Source: Variovorax gracilis
Lineage (GTDB): Bacteria > Pseudomonadota > Gammaproteobacteria > Burkholderiales > Burkholderiaceae_C
Direction of reading: 5' to 3'
Length of the DNA stretch: 64,000 nucleotides
Assembly: GCF_030317115.1 (NCBI RefSeq)
Contig: NZ_JASZYF010000011.1
Span: 1 to 64,000, forward strand
In this document: one piece after another, positions 1 through 7,671 of the stretch
How positions within the stretch are numbered: position 1 is the stretch's first letter
Layout: every line of letters starts with the position of its first letter
Notes under the pieces: generated by a model
Told to the model about the DNA's origin: nothing
Database searches by the model: none
The model's input: the letters and a program-made list of their open reading frames with translations, nothing else
Made by a program: the position numbers and the translations under genes

Positions 1-176
1 GACTTCGTGAAGGGGGTCTTCCAGCTCACGAACTCGCGGGCCAGCCGCGCCCAGTAGGCGCCAGGATCGGCCTCGGCCTCGGCCACCAGCGCCTGATAGG
101 CCGCCATGCCGTTGACGTGGGCGCCCTGCACTTCGGCTTCGGGCACAGGGCGGGTGATGGCTTCGACGTTGCTCAT
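1..176 (-). CDS. Acetyl/propionyl-CoA synthetase-like AMP-forming ligase, N-terminus only
   Basis: Only the first 58 codons lie in the window; the rest is beyond position 1. The start is the ATG at 176. The visible peptide begins MSNVEAITRPVPEAE and contains YWARLAREFVSW followed by KTPF. This matches the YW-x3-A-x2-F/L-x-W-x-K-P-F signature of the N-terminal domain of acetyl-CoA and propionyl-CoA synthetases. These enzymes activate short carboxylates with ATP in the cytosol. The gene follows mdcH on the same strand with a 45-bp gap, so it may be the last gene of the malonate operon, activating the acetate that malonate decarboxylase releases. That role is inferred from position. The exact substrate cannot be judged from the fragment. 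Confidence 0.7.
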   Translation of the reverse strand, partial: MSNVEAITRPVPEAEVQGAHVNGMAAYQALVAEAEADPGAYWARLAREFVSWKTPFTK

Positions 177-221
177 GGTCTGGGTCCTTGGTTTCGGTTC
201 AAGAAAGGGTGATGGGGAAAT

Positions 222-1130
222 TCAGTCGTCCGAATGCGTTCGCAGCCAGCTTGCGATGGCGGTGGCGCTCCGGAAGTCGTCACAGGCGCGTGCCGGGATG
301 GCCGGGTAGCGCTGGTTCCACATGCGCGTGAGCGCCTGGCCGGGTCCGATTTCAAGTACGCAACGCACCTGGCGCGCGGCGATGTTCTCCATGCACTCGT
401 CCCAGCGCACCGTCTGCGCGATCTGGGCCGCGAGTGCGGCCCGGGCGGCGCCGGCATCGCGAACGCGGTCGCCTGCGTTGCTGAACAGCGGGATGCGAGG
501 CGACTGAAAGGGCAGGTCGGCGAGCGCTTGCGCGAAGCGTTCGGCAGCCTCGCGCATCCATGGCGTGTGGGATGCGACGTTGACCTTCAGGCGAGTGCAT
601 TGCCCGCCCTCCCCTTCGGCGATCCGTTGCGCCTGCTCCAGCGCCTCCGTCGGGCCGCCCAGCACCACGCTCTCGATGCCGTTTCGGATGGCGACAGCCA
701 GGCCGGTGTCGGCGCGCAATTGCGCCAGCGCGGATTCGGCGAGGCCGTTGATGGCGAGCAGGCCGCCTGGCATCTGCGCAGCGCTCTTGTCCATGGCAGC
801 GGCGCGCGGTGGCGCCAGCGCTGTCGCGGTCGCGGTGTCGAAAACGCCTGCCGTGCTGAACGCCGCGAGTTCGCCGACGCTGTAGCCGGCCACCGCAGCA
901 GGCGGCGGAACCATCGGCGCGAGCTGGCCCCATGCCGCCAGCGCGAGCCCCGTCAGCAACGTCTGTGCATTGGCGTTGTTGGCCGCCCAGGCCGGGTCTT
1001 CGAGGCTGCGCCGCCAATCGTGCACGCCGAGCCGTTCGCGCATCCCGGCCACGTGCTCGTCCTCGGCCAGCCAGGGCAACATGGCAGCGTGCTGGGTGCC
1101 CTGGCCGGAAAAGATCAATGCGAAGCTCAT
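222..1130 (-). CDS. mdcH: Malonate decarboxylase epsilon subunit (malonyl-CoA:ACP transacylase)
   Basis: This 302-residue protein is a malonyl/acyltransferase. It shows the N-terminal GQGTQ motif (residues 9-13), the nucleophile elbow GYSVGE with Ser84, and a later conserved His in NVASHTPW. In the biotin-independent malonate decarboxylase system, MdcH loads the first malonyl or acetyl group on the unusual CoA-like prosthetic group of the carrier protein MdcC. The start ATG at 1130 overlaps the mdcB stop in an ATGA arrangement, which implies translational coupling. It is the last mdc gene of the operon. Fatty-acid FabD is the main alternative, but the surrounding mdcB, G, E, D, C and A genes make MdcH clear. 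Confidence 0.93.
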   Translation of the reverse strand: MSFALIFSGQGTQHAAMLPWLAEDEHVAGMRERLGVHDWRRSLEDPAWAANNANAQTLLTGLALAAWGQLAPMVPPPAAVAGYSVGELAAFSTAGVFDTATATALAPPRAAAMDKSAAQMPGGLLAINGLAESALAQLRADTGLAVAIRNGIESVVLGGPTEALEQAQRIAEGEGGQCTRLKVNVASHTPWMREAAERFAQALADLPFQSPRIPLFSNAGDRVRDAGAARAALAAQIAQTVRWDECMENIAARQVRCVLEIGPGQALTRMWNQRYPAIPARACDDFRSATAIASWLRTHSDD

Positions 1131-1990
1131 GGAAGTGCACAGATGCGCGTCACACAGCAGGCCGCAGCGAGCGTGTCCGCCGCGCCGCCAGGCGACAGTC
1201 GCCGGGCAACGAAGTCATCGGCCATCGCCCGGGCCCGTGCGATGGCGCCCACACTCGCAGCGCCGCCGTCGTCGATGAACCGCCGTGCCGCGGCCTGCGC
1301 GTGGCGCAATCCGGCCAGTCCGCCGCGATGCACCAGATTGCTGTCGTCGAGGACGGCCATCACGTGGAACAAGGTGTCGAGCCGCGCGAGCTGCGGCGAC
1401 AGGCCCTTTGCAAGCCCCCTCGCCAAGACCGGCACGGCGACCTCGAACAGCACCGGAAAACCCGATGCCGCTTCTTCCGACGCGCCGCGCAAGCCGAGCC
1501 GCCGCGTGGCGATCCCGCCGGGCAGTGTCGGCGCCCGCAGGCTGCGTGCAGTCAACGCAGCGCCCCAATGCGTGCGCAATGCGTCGCGCAGTTGCGCCGG
1601 TTGCAACGTGCCATCGCCTTCGCGCACCACGGCGCCGGCAGCCGCACACAGCAGGCCGAGCATGAAGATCGCGCCGCGATGGGTGTTGACGCCCCGGGTC
1701 GCGGCCAGCATGCGCGCCTCGGCGGCGATGCCGCAGCGCTCCAGTTCGCCGAACTCCACGCCCGCATGGCCCGCCTCCGCAATGCGCACGAAGTAGCTGC
1801 GCAGCGCGAACAGGCTTCGCATGAAGGTGTGTGCGTCCATGTCGTCGTGACTGCCGTTGTCGGCCGGAGTCACGAGGCCGGGCTTGGGTGCCAGCGCCAA
1901 TTCGTCGTGCAACGCAAGCGTCGCGGCGCGGCCGATCGCCGCCGGCGTGAGCGGCGCTTCAAGCCCGACTGGGAAGATGGCCGCGTTCAT
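1127..1990 (-). CDS. mdcB: Triphosphoribosyl-dephospho-CoA synthase
   Basis: This 287-residue protein belongs to the CitG/MdcB family. It makes 2'-(5''-triphosphoribosyl)-3'-dephospho-CoA from ATP and dephospho-CoA, the precursor of the prosthetic group of the malonate decarboxylase carrier protein. The family features I can see are an early LALHDELALAPKPGLV segment and THRGAIFMLGLL in the middle, which includes the conserved HRGAIF stretch of CitG proteins. The start ATG at 1990 overlaps the mdcG stop by ATGA, and its own stop overlaps mdcH. It works directly with MdcG, encoded just upstream. No defects were seen. Confidence 0.93.
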   Translation of the reverse strand: MNAAIFPVGLEAPLTPAAIGRAATLALHDELALAPKPGLVTPADNGSHDDMDAHTFMRSLFALRSYFVRIAEAGHAGVEFGELERCGIAAEARMLAATRGVNTHRGAIFMLGLLCAAAGAVVREGDGTLQPAQLRDALRTHWGAALTARSLRAPTLPGGIATRRLGLRGASEEAASGFPVLFEVAVPVLARGLAKGLSPQLARLDTLFHVMAVLDDSNLVHRGGLAGLRHAQAAARRFIDDGGAASVGAIARARAMADDFVARRLSPGGAADTLAAACCVTRICALP

Positions 1991-2661
1991 GCTGCAAGCG
2001 CCGCGACGTCATGCCACAACATCGCGCCGGTCAGCCGCTTGACCATCACGGCGCGCGTGCGAGCGGCGCGCCATCCAGACCACTCGCGCCACGCGACTGC
2101 GCTGCCGTCGGGGAACATGAGCTCCCCGTCCAGGCGGGGCTGCTCCACCGCATGGCCGCGCAGTCGATGCGCGACCTCATCCGCATGTGCGGCGTCTTCC
2201 ACCTGTACCCATACATCCAGGTCGGAACCCGGCCGAACGTGATCGAGTCCGCTGAGCACTTGCCAGCCGTAGCTGCCGTACACACGCGCACTTGCGCCGC
2301 AAGCCGCAAGTCCGGCCTGCAGTTCGCAAGCGGCGGCTCGCGCGGGCTCCGGCAGCAACGGCAGCACCTCGCCCAGTCCAGGGAACTCGGCAAAGCCCAG
2401 CAGAGAACAACGCGGGACGTGCACCGCAATGCGGCGCCGCTCCCAGCGAGTCGGCGCGGGCAAGCCAAGGGCGATGAGGTCGCCGGCACCGGGCGATTGC
2501 CGCGTCACGACCAGCGGCAATGCGTGGGCCGCCCAGTGCGCCAGGCAGTCGCGCGCTGGCGCATCCCAAGGCCGCGCCAGGACGGTGGCCCAGCTTTCGC
2601 GGGTGAGGCGGACGAGCCGATGCCTGCGCAGCGCTTCCACGGTGCCGGACCTTGCTGTCAT
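1987..2661 (-). CDS. mdcG: Phosphoribosyl-dephospho-CoA transferase (holo-ACP synthase of malonate decarboxylase)
   Basis: MdcG transfers the phosphoribosyl-dephospho-CoA group made by MdcB onto a serine of the carrier protein MdcC. The protein of 224 residues begins MTARSGTVEALRRHRLV and carries the family motifs PLVVTRQS, VYGSYGWQVLSGLDHV and SDLDVWVQ. The last resembles the GSD-x-DxD metal-binding pattern of nucleotidyltransferases. I chose the ATG at 2661 because it overlaps the mdcE stop in ATGA. A longer open frame upstream lies entirely inside mdcE in another frame and lacks family similarity. Confidence 0.92.
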   Translation of the reverse strand: MTARSGTVEALRRHRLVRLTRESWATVLARPWDAPARDCLAHWAAHALPLVVTRQSPGAGDLIALGLPAPTRWERRRIAVHVPRCSLLGFAEFPGLGEVLPLLPEPARAAACELQAGLAACGASARVYGSYGWQVLSGLDHVRPGSDLDVWVQVEDAAHADEVAHRLRGHAVEQPRLDGELMFPDGSAVAWREWSGWRAARTRAVMVKRLTGAMLWHDVAALAA

Positions 2662-3359
2662 GCCGCCGCCAGCACGCGCTGCACCACGGATGCGGCGAGC
2701 TTGCGCCCGCCACGCTGCGCACCGTCCCTCGCGCGCGTGTCCTCGACGGGGGTGTTCGCCAGTGCATCGCGCAGCGCGGCGGCCAGGTCGCCCTCCCACA
2801 ATTCGCGAACGCCGCCCATCGCCACGTAGTTGCCCACTCCCGGCGCAAACACGGGATTCGATTGCGACAAGGCCGTGAGAACTTCCTCCGACAGCTTGGT
2901 CACCCGCGCCATCGCCGGAATGCGCATCACGCGGATCTCGGCTTCGGGCAAGGCGTAGCAGCCGTCGGCGATCAGCCCCGAGGTGATGAAGCCACCCGAC
3001 AAGGCCTGGTCGTACACCAGCCCGATCACCGGATGGCCGCGCCGCCGTGCCAGGTCGATCGACATGCCCAGGTGCGCCATCGCGCGATTGATGCCCAGGG
3101 TTTCGTCACGCCGGCGCAACTGCTGGCCCTGCGTGTCGATCAGCAGCAGGATGGGCCGGCCCGGATGCTGCGCGATCGTGTCGAGGATCACGCGGGCCTG
3201 CGCCAGCGCCAGTGCGACGCCGATCGGTGCGTGATGGGTGGTGCCGACGACGGTGAGGGGCCGGCCTTCGAACATCACGTCGCCTTGCAGGAAATCGCCT
3301 GCTGCGCGCATGCCGTGATAGGACCCGAAGAGCCGCGTGACGAGTTGGTTCCAGTTCAT
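2658..3359 (-). CDS. mdcE: Malonate decarboxylase gamma subunit
   Basis: MdcE pairs with MdcD to form the decarboxylase that converts malonyl-S-ACP to acetyl-S-ACP. It is a carboxyltransferase-like crotonase-fold protein. The visible features are TVVGTTHHAPIGVALALAQA, ILLLIDTQGQ, and VYDQALSGGFITSGL, which are typical of acetyl-CoA carboxylase-like subunits. I set the start at the ATG at 3359 (MNWNQLV) because AAGG lies nine bases upstream. In-frame ATGs at 3365 and 3377 are possible, and the one at 3377 overlaps the mdcD stop by ATGA. The product is 233 residues from 3359 and 239 from 3377. Confidence 0.92.
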   Translation of the reverse strand: MNWNQLVTRLFGSYHGMRAAGDFLQGDVMFEGRPLTVVGTTHHAPIGVALALAQARVILDTIAQHPGRPILLLIDTQGQQLRRRDETLGINRAMAHLGMSIDLARRRGHPVIGLVYDQALSGGFITSGLIADGCYALPEAEIRVMRIPAMARVTKLSEEVLTALSQSNPVFAPGVGNYVAMGGVRELWEGDLAAALRDALANTPVEDTRARDGAQRGGRKLAASVVQRVLAAA

Positions 3360-3373
3360 GTTCATTCGCCTTG

Positions 3374-4252
3374 TCATGCCGTGCGCAATGCGCGCACCGC
3401 GTCCACATCCAGCTCGGGCACGCGCTCGGCCTTCTTGATGCCGAGTTCGCGCCACAGCCACGTCGCCGCATCGGCGCCGTCCGTCTCCAGCGGAAGCAGG
3501 TGGAGGCGCGTCTCGAGCAGCGCGTGCTCGGCCTCCAGCGTTTCGAGGGTCACCGGCCGCGACTGCCGGATCGCGGCGATCGCGGCCGCGCGAAACGCCT
3601 GCACGTCGTCGTCGACGAGCGCGTCGCAATCCCCGGTCAGCCAGCGGTGCTTGCCGCCGCTGGTGCGCCACACCAGGGCCCGATCACGGGAGTCGTATTC
3701 CTCCACGCCATGCGAGGCCTCGATGACTTCCGGCCCCGACATCGCGAGCCGCCCGACATCGCTCATCACGATGAAGTCGGCGCAGCGCGCAACGATGCCC
3801 ATGCCGCCGAAGCAGCCGTTCGCGCCACCGATGAGCACCACCACCGGGATGCCGGCGGCGCGCACGTCGAGCACGGCGCGCATCACTTCCGACACGGCGA
3901 TCAATCCGGCGTTGGCTTCGTGCAGGCGCACGCCGCCGGACTCCGCCAGCAGCACCACGGCCTCGGGCTTGTCGCGCAAGGCGCGCTGGAGCAGGCCGAC
4001 CAGCTTGGCGCCATGCACCTCGCCGACGCCGCCGCCCATGAAGGCGCCTTCCTGCGCGGCGACGAACACCTCGTGCCCGTCGAGCTTCGCCCGGCCGATG
4101 GCCACGCCGTCGTCGAAGGCCGAGGGCACGCCCAACTGCGCCAGGTGCGGGCTCGTCAGCCGCTCGGCGGGCGGAATCCATTCATGAAAGCTGCCCGCGT
4201 CGAGCAGCAGGGCAAGGCGCTCGCGCGCGGAGCATTCGGCGAAGCTGATCAT
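3374..4252 (-). CDS. mdcD: Malonate decarboxylase beta subunit
   Basis: This 292-residue protein is the second catalytic subunit of malonate decarboxylase. It shows crotonase-fold carboxyltransferase features such as AAQEGAFMGGGVGEVHGAKL, LLAESGGVRLHEAN and GGANGCFGGMGIVA, whose glycine-rich loops build the oxyanion hole around the malonyl thioester. It starts at the ATG at 4252, overlapping the mdcC stop by ATGA, and ends in an overlap with the upstream alternative start of mdcE. It sits between the carrier protein and the gamma subunit, the usual order in the mdcACDEGBH type of operon. Length and motifs are normal. Confidence 0.94.
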   Translation of the reverse strand: MISFAECSARERLALLLDAGSFHEWIPPAERLTSPHLAQLGVPSAFDDGVAIGRAKLDGHEVFVAAQEGAFMGGGVGEVHGAKLVGLLQRALRDKPEAVVLLAESGGVRLHEANAGLIAVSEVMRAVLDVRAAGIPVVVLIGGANGCFGGMGIVARCADFIVMSDVGRLAMSGPEVIEASHGVEEYDSRDRALVWRTSGGKHRWLTGDCDALVDDDVQAFRAAAIAAIRQSRPVTLETLEAEHALLETRLHLLPLETDGADAATWLWRELGIKKAERVPELDVDAVRALRTA

Positions 4253-4593
4253 GCGGAGGCTCCTTCGGGCTGTTGGGGCAGTTCGGCCACGGCCTGGTCC
4301 AGGCGCAGGCTCACCACGGCGGGCGTGGCGCCCATGTCGTTGATCGAGACGCGCACGCCGCCGATCGGATGGCGCGCGAAGAAGTCGTCCGCCACCGCCT
4401 GCCAGATCGGCCCGAAGCCGCGCGCGGAGGTCTCGACGCGCACCGCGCAGTCATCGTCGGCGGTGGCTTCGAGCATCACTTCGAGATTGCCCGAGCCCAC
4501 CACGCCTACGAGCACCGGTGCGAAGGTGCCGAGACGCCGGCCACCTGAAAACGAGAAGTCCAGGGTTTCGATCCCCACGGGAATGTCGCTCAT
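4249..4593 (-). CDS. mdcC: Malonate decarboxylase acyl carrier protein (delta subunit)
   Basis: This 114-residue carrier protein bears the phosphoribosyl-dephospho-CoA group to which malonyl and acetyl are attached. The protein begins MSDIPVGIETLDFSF and contains VVGSGNLEVM, where the Ser of GSG is the expected attachment site by analogy with Klebsiella MdcC. The start ATG at 4593 lies 15 bases after the mdcA stop and is preceded by GAGG in AAGAGGCAAAC. The stop overlaps mdcD. It is not related to fatty-acid ACP, which lacks the GSGNLE motif. Confidence 0.93.
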   Translation of the reverse strand: MSDIPVGIETLDFSFSGGRRLGTFAPVLVGVVGSGNLEVMLEATADDDCAVRVETSARGFGPIWQAVADDFFARHPIGGVRVSINDMGATPAVVSLRLDQAVAELPQQPEGASA

Positions 4594-4607
4594 GTTGGTT
4601 TGCCTCT

Positions 4608-6290
4608 TTACCAGTTGCGGAAGCGCTTGGGCGGCTGGTAGAGCCCGCCGGATGCGCGCACGAGGTCGCGCATGCTGCGCGCGGCGAGCAGGTTGCGCGT
4701 GGCGTCGCGCGGGTCGATGCCGAGGTCCTGCGGCCGGCGGATCACGCCGCGGTCGCGCAGGTTCTCCACCGCGCGCTTGTCGCGCCCGAGCCCGACGGCC
4801 GTGTAGCCGGCCACGCCGCGGATCGCCTGCTCGCGCTCGGCGTCGCTGCGGCACAGCAGCAAGTTGGCGATGCCCTCCTCGGTGAGGATGTGCGTCACGT
4901 CGTCGCCGTAGATCATGATCGGCGGCAGCTCCATGCCCGCCTGCTCCTGCAGCGTCCACGCATCGAGCCTGTCGACGAAGGCCGGCTGCATGTGCTCGCG
5001 GAAGGTCTCGACCATCTGCACCACCAGCTTCTGTCCTCGCGGCGTGCCGGCTGCGCCGCTGCGTCCGGCGCGTGCCTCGCGGCCGGCCTTGAGCCAAGCG
5101 GGACTGGAGTGGCGCCGGCCCCGCGCGTCGGCCCCCATGTTGGGCGCCCCGCCGAAGCCGGCGATGCGGCCCAGCGTCGCGGTGGAGCTGTTGCCGTCGA
5201 GGTCCATCTGCAAGGTCGATCCGATGAACAGGTCGCAGGCATAGTGGCCTGCGGCCTGGCAGAAGGCCCGGTTGCTGCGCAGGCTGCCATCGGGGCCGGT
5301 GAAGAACACGTCGGAGCGTGCACGGATGTAATCCTCCATGCCCAGCTCGGAGCCGAAGGAGTGCACCGACTCGACCCAACCCGCCTCGATGGCCGGGATC
5401 AGCGCCGGGTGCGGATTCAGTGCCCAGTGCTTCGCGATCTTGCCCTTGAGGCCCAGCGATTCGCCGTAGGTCGGCAGCAGCAGCTCGATGGCCGCCGTGT
5501 CGAAGCCGATGCCGTGGTTCAGGCGCTGCACGCCGTACTCGCCGTAGATGCCCTTGATCGCCATCATGGCCATCAGCACCTGGATCTCGCTGATCTGCGC
5601 AGGGTCGCGCGTGAACAGTGGCTCGATGAAGTTCGGGCGCGGCGCCTTCACCACGTAGCTGACCCAGTCGGCCGGGATGTCGATGCGCGGCAGCGTGGTC
5701 GTGCTGCCGTCGACCAGCTCGTTGACCTGCGCGATGACGATGCCGCCCGAGAACGCCGTCGCCTCCACGATGGCCGGCGTGTCCTCGGTGTTGGGGCCGG
5801 TGTAGAGGTTGCCCTCCGCATCCGCCGCCTGCGCCGCCACCAGCGCCACCTTGGGCGTGAGATCGACGAAATAGCGTGCGAACAGTTCGAGGTAGGTGTG
5901 GATCGCACCGATCTCGATGCGCCCTGCCGACACCAGCTTGGCCAGGCGCGCGCCCTGCGGCCCCGAGAAGCTGAAGTCGAGACGCGAGGCGATGCCGTTC
6001 TCGAAGATGTCCAGGTGCTCGGGCAGCGCCAGCACCGACTGCACCATGTGCAGGCCATGCACGCGCTGCGGGTCGAGCCCCACCAGTGCCTTTGCCAGGA
6101 AGTCGGCCTGCTTCTGGTTGTTGCCTTCGAGGCAGACGCGGTCGCCGGGCTCGAGCACGGCTTCGAGCAAGGTGGCAATGGCCTCGGTGGCCACCACCTT
6201 GCCCGCGCGCTTCGCGCCGAGCGCTTGCGACACCCTTGCCAGCCGCGCCGAGCGGTTGGCGGTCTTGGAGTTCCAGTTCATGCGGTCCAT
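4608..6290 (-). CDS. mdcA: Malonate decarboxylase alpha subunit (acetyl-S-ACP:malonate ACP transferase)
   Basis: MdcA swaps acetyl for malonyl on the MdcC carrier protein and is a coenzyme A transferase-like enzyme. The protein of 560 residues begins MDRMNWNSKTANRSARL and includes VCLEGNNQKQADFL near the N-terminus, then VNELVDGSTTTLPRIDIPAD and SFGSELGMEDYI in the middle and IMIYGDDVTHILTEEGIANL near the C-terminus. A basic, low-complexity insert (around ADARGRRHSSPAW) lies about two thirds along and is a known feature of the family. The start at 6290 is supported by GAGGA eight bases upstream. It lies 11 bp after the madM stop. Confidence 0.95.
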   Translation of the reverse strand: MDRMNWNSKTANRSARLARVSQALGAKRAGKVVATEAIATLLEAVLEPGDRVCLEGNNQKQADFLAKALVGLDPQRVHGLHMVQSVLALPEHLDIFENGIASRLDFSFSGPQGARLAKLVSAGRIEIGAIHTYLELFARYFVDLTPKVALVAAQAADAEGNLYTGPNTEDTPAIVEATAFSGGIVIAQVNELVDGSTTTLPRIDIPADWVSYVVKAPRPNFIEPLFTRDPAQISEIQVLMAMMAIKGIYGEYGVQRLNHGIGFDTAAIELLLPTYGESLGLKGKIAKHWALNPHPALIPAIEAGWVESVHSFGSELGMEDYIRARSDVFFTGPDGSLRSNRAFCQAAGHYACDLFIGSTLQMDLDGNSSTATLGRIAGFGGAPNMGADARGRRHSSPAWLKAGREARAGRSGAAGTPRGQKLVVQMVETFREHMQPAFVDRLDAWTLQEQAGMELPPIMIYGDDVTHILTEEGIANLLLCRSDAEREQAIRGVAGYTAVGLGRDKRAVENLRDRGVIRRPQDLGIDPRDATRNLLAARSMRDLVRASGGLYQPPKRFRNW

Positions 6291-6301
6291 GGTTCGTGTC
6301 C

Positions 6302-7066
6302 TCAATGCACCATGGCCTTGACGGCAAAGAACAGCAGCGACGGCCCGAGCAGGCAACCGAGGCCGGTATGGAAAGTCGCGACCAGTGCGCCGTAGGGCAC
6401 CAGCTTGCGATCGGTGGCGGCGAGGCCCGCGGACACGCCGCTCACCGTGCCGGCCAGGCCGCCGAACACCATCGCCGAGCGCGGCGTCTTCAGGGCCAGG
6501 AACTTCGCCGCGATCGGCGTGCCGACCATCACGATGATGGCCTTCACCAGCCCGGTGGCGATGCTCAGCGCCATCACGTCGGGGCTGGCACCGATGGCCG
6601 CGCCCGTGACGGGGCCGACGATGTAGGTCACCGCACCGGCGCCGATGGTCGTCATGCTCACCGCATCGGAGTAGCCGAAGCTCCAGGCCATGGCAGCGCC
6701 GACGATGAAGGGCAGCACCGTGCCCAGCACCAGCGCAACGACGCCGATCAACCCCGCCTTGCGTGCCTCGGTCGCCTGCACCTCGAAGGCGGTGGCGACG
6801 ATCGCAAAGTCGCGCAGCATCGCGCCGCCCATCAGGCCGATGCCGCCGAACAGCGACATGTCGGCCAGGCCCTTGTGGCCGCCGGTCTGCGTGCCGCCCC
6901 AGTAGGCCAGCCCCAGGCCGATGACGATGGCAATCGCCGATCCATGGACGCGGCCGAAAGTCAGCCGGCGCGAGATCTGCCCCGAGACAAGGACGATGAA
7001 GCCGACGATGGCGAAGGCAGTGACGAGGCCGTTGTAGGCGGCGGCTTTTTCAAGGATTTCGAGCAT
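6302..7066 (-). CDS. madM: Malonate transporter subunit MadM
   Basis: MadM is the larger of two inner-membrane proteins that take up malonate, probably with sodium. The 254-residue product begins MLEILEKAAAYNGLV and is almost entirely hydrophobic, with roughly eight membrane segments and conserved glycine-rich stretches such as YWGGTQTGGHKGLADMSLFGG and VFGGLAGTVSGVSAGL. The start ATG at 7066 follows the madL stop by five bases. Use of MadLM instead of the single MdcF transporter is the arrangement seen in Malonomonas-type and many betaproteobacterial clusters. Confidence 0.93.
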   Translation of the reverse strand: MLEILEKAAAYNGLVTAFAIVGFIVLVSGQISRRLTFGRVHGSAIAIVIGLGLAYWGGTQTGGHKGLADMSLFGGIGLMGGAMLRDFAIVATAFEVQATEARKAGLIGVVALVLGTVLPFIVGAAMAWSFGYSDAVSMTTIGAGAVTYIVGPVTGAAIGASPDVMALSIATGLVKAIIVMVGTPIAAKFLALKTPRSAMVFGGLAGTVSGVSAGLAATDRKLVPYGALVATFHTGLGCLLGPSLLFFAVKAMVH

Positions 7067-7071
7067 GGTGT

Positions 7072-7488
7072 TCACTCCGCTTCGGCGAGCAAGGGGTTGT
7101 CGTGCAGCATCGGTGCGGGCGCCGGCTCGTGCTCCGGGCGCTCGGTGCGGTTGATCACCGAGATGACCACGGCGCAGACGGCGACGGCTCCGATCGCCGA
7201 GAGCAGAGCGACGGGGCCGCCGCGAAGGGCCGATACCATGTCCTGCTGTGCGGCCATGGCGACGACGACCGGGATGTACATCGCGCCCCAGTACTCGACG
7301 CCGAGTTCGGTGAGCTTGGGCAGCATGTTCTTCTTCTGCATGTAGATGCGGGCGAAGATCAGCAGCAGCATCGCGATGCCGACGCCGCCGACGTTGGTCT
7401 TGACGCCCAGTGCCTGCCCGAGCAGGTCGCCGATGAAGATGCCGAGCAGATGGCAGATGGCCAGCAGCGCGGTGCCGTAGATGATCAT
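7072..7488 (-). CDS. madL: Malonate transporter subunit MadL
   Basis: MadL is the small partner of MadM in malonate uptake. The 138-residue protein starts MIIYGTALLAICHLLG and has about four hydrophobic segments, with the family stretch GVKTNVGGVGIAMLLLIF. The N-terminal Ile-Tyr-Gly-Thr start is typical of the family. It is the first gene of the operon, so the operon promoter should lie in the 183-bp gap between it and the LysR gene. The ATG at 7488 is preceded by GGAGACC, a good ribosome-binding site. Confidence 0.93.
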   Translation of the reverse strand: MIIYGTALLAICHLLGIFIGDLLGQALGVKTNVGGVGIAMLLLIFARIYMQKKNMLPKLTELGVEYWGAMYIPVVVAMAAQQDMVSALRGGPVALLSAIGAVAVCAVVISVINRTERPEHEPAPAPMLHDNPLLAEAE

Positions 7489-7562
7489 GGGTGGGTCTCC
7501 TGGGTTCGTGCCGGGCGACTGCGCGGCTCGGAGGAACGAACGACGCCGTTCCCTGGAGACGA

Positions 7563-7591
7563 AAGGTATCGGGGGCTCCCGATGCGATCAA
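7563..7591 (-). promoter_or_regulatory. Candidate sigma70 promoter of the malonate operon
   Basis: On the minus strand, TTGATC (7591-7586) and TACCTT (7568-7563) are separated by 17 bp, 75 bp upstream of the madL start. The fit to TTGACA and TATAAT is moderate. It is the best pair I could find in this gap. Inference only. Confidence 0.35.
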
Positions 7592-7632
7592 TTAACCACC
7601 CGCGCGCCAAAACGCGCGGAGTGAAATGATCG

Positions 7633-7644
7633 AGGGTTAACCCT
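7633..7644. promoter_or_regulatory. Perfect 12-bp palindrome AGGGTTAACCCT, candidate operator
   Basis: The sequence AGGGTTAACCCT is self-complementary and lies 40 bp upstream of the candidate madL -35 element. A second TTAACC sits at 7592-7597, 45 bp away, next to that -35. LysR-type activators often contact two half-sites arranged like this. The binding protein is not known; the adjacent mdcR-like product is the natural candidate. Confidence 0.4.
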
Positions 7645-7671
7645 GAACGACCGAAACGGGCCCGCGAGCGG

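Noticed and set aside
234-1796. A 520-residue plus-strand open frame over the mdc genes
   Set aside because: It is antisense to mdcH and mdcB, is Arg/Ala-rich and shows no family motif; long antisense frames are normal in GC-rich DNA.
7601-7618. Terminator at the end of the LysR gene
   Set aside because: The CGCGCG-CCAAAA-CGCGCG hairpin has no T-run on either strand and lies close to the madL promoter, so it may instead be a regulatory element.
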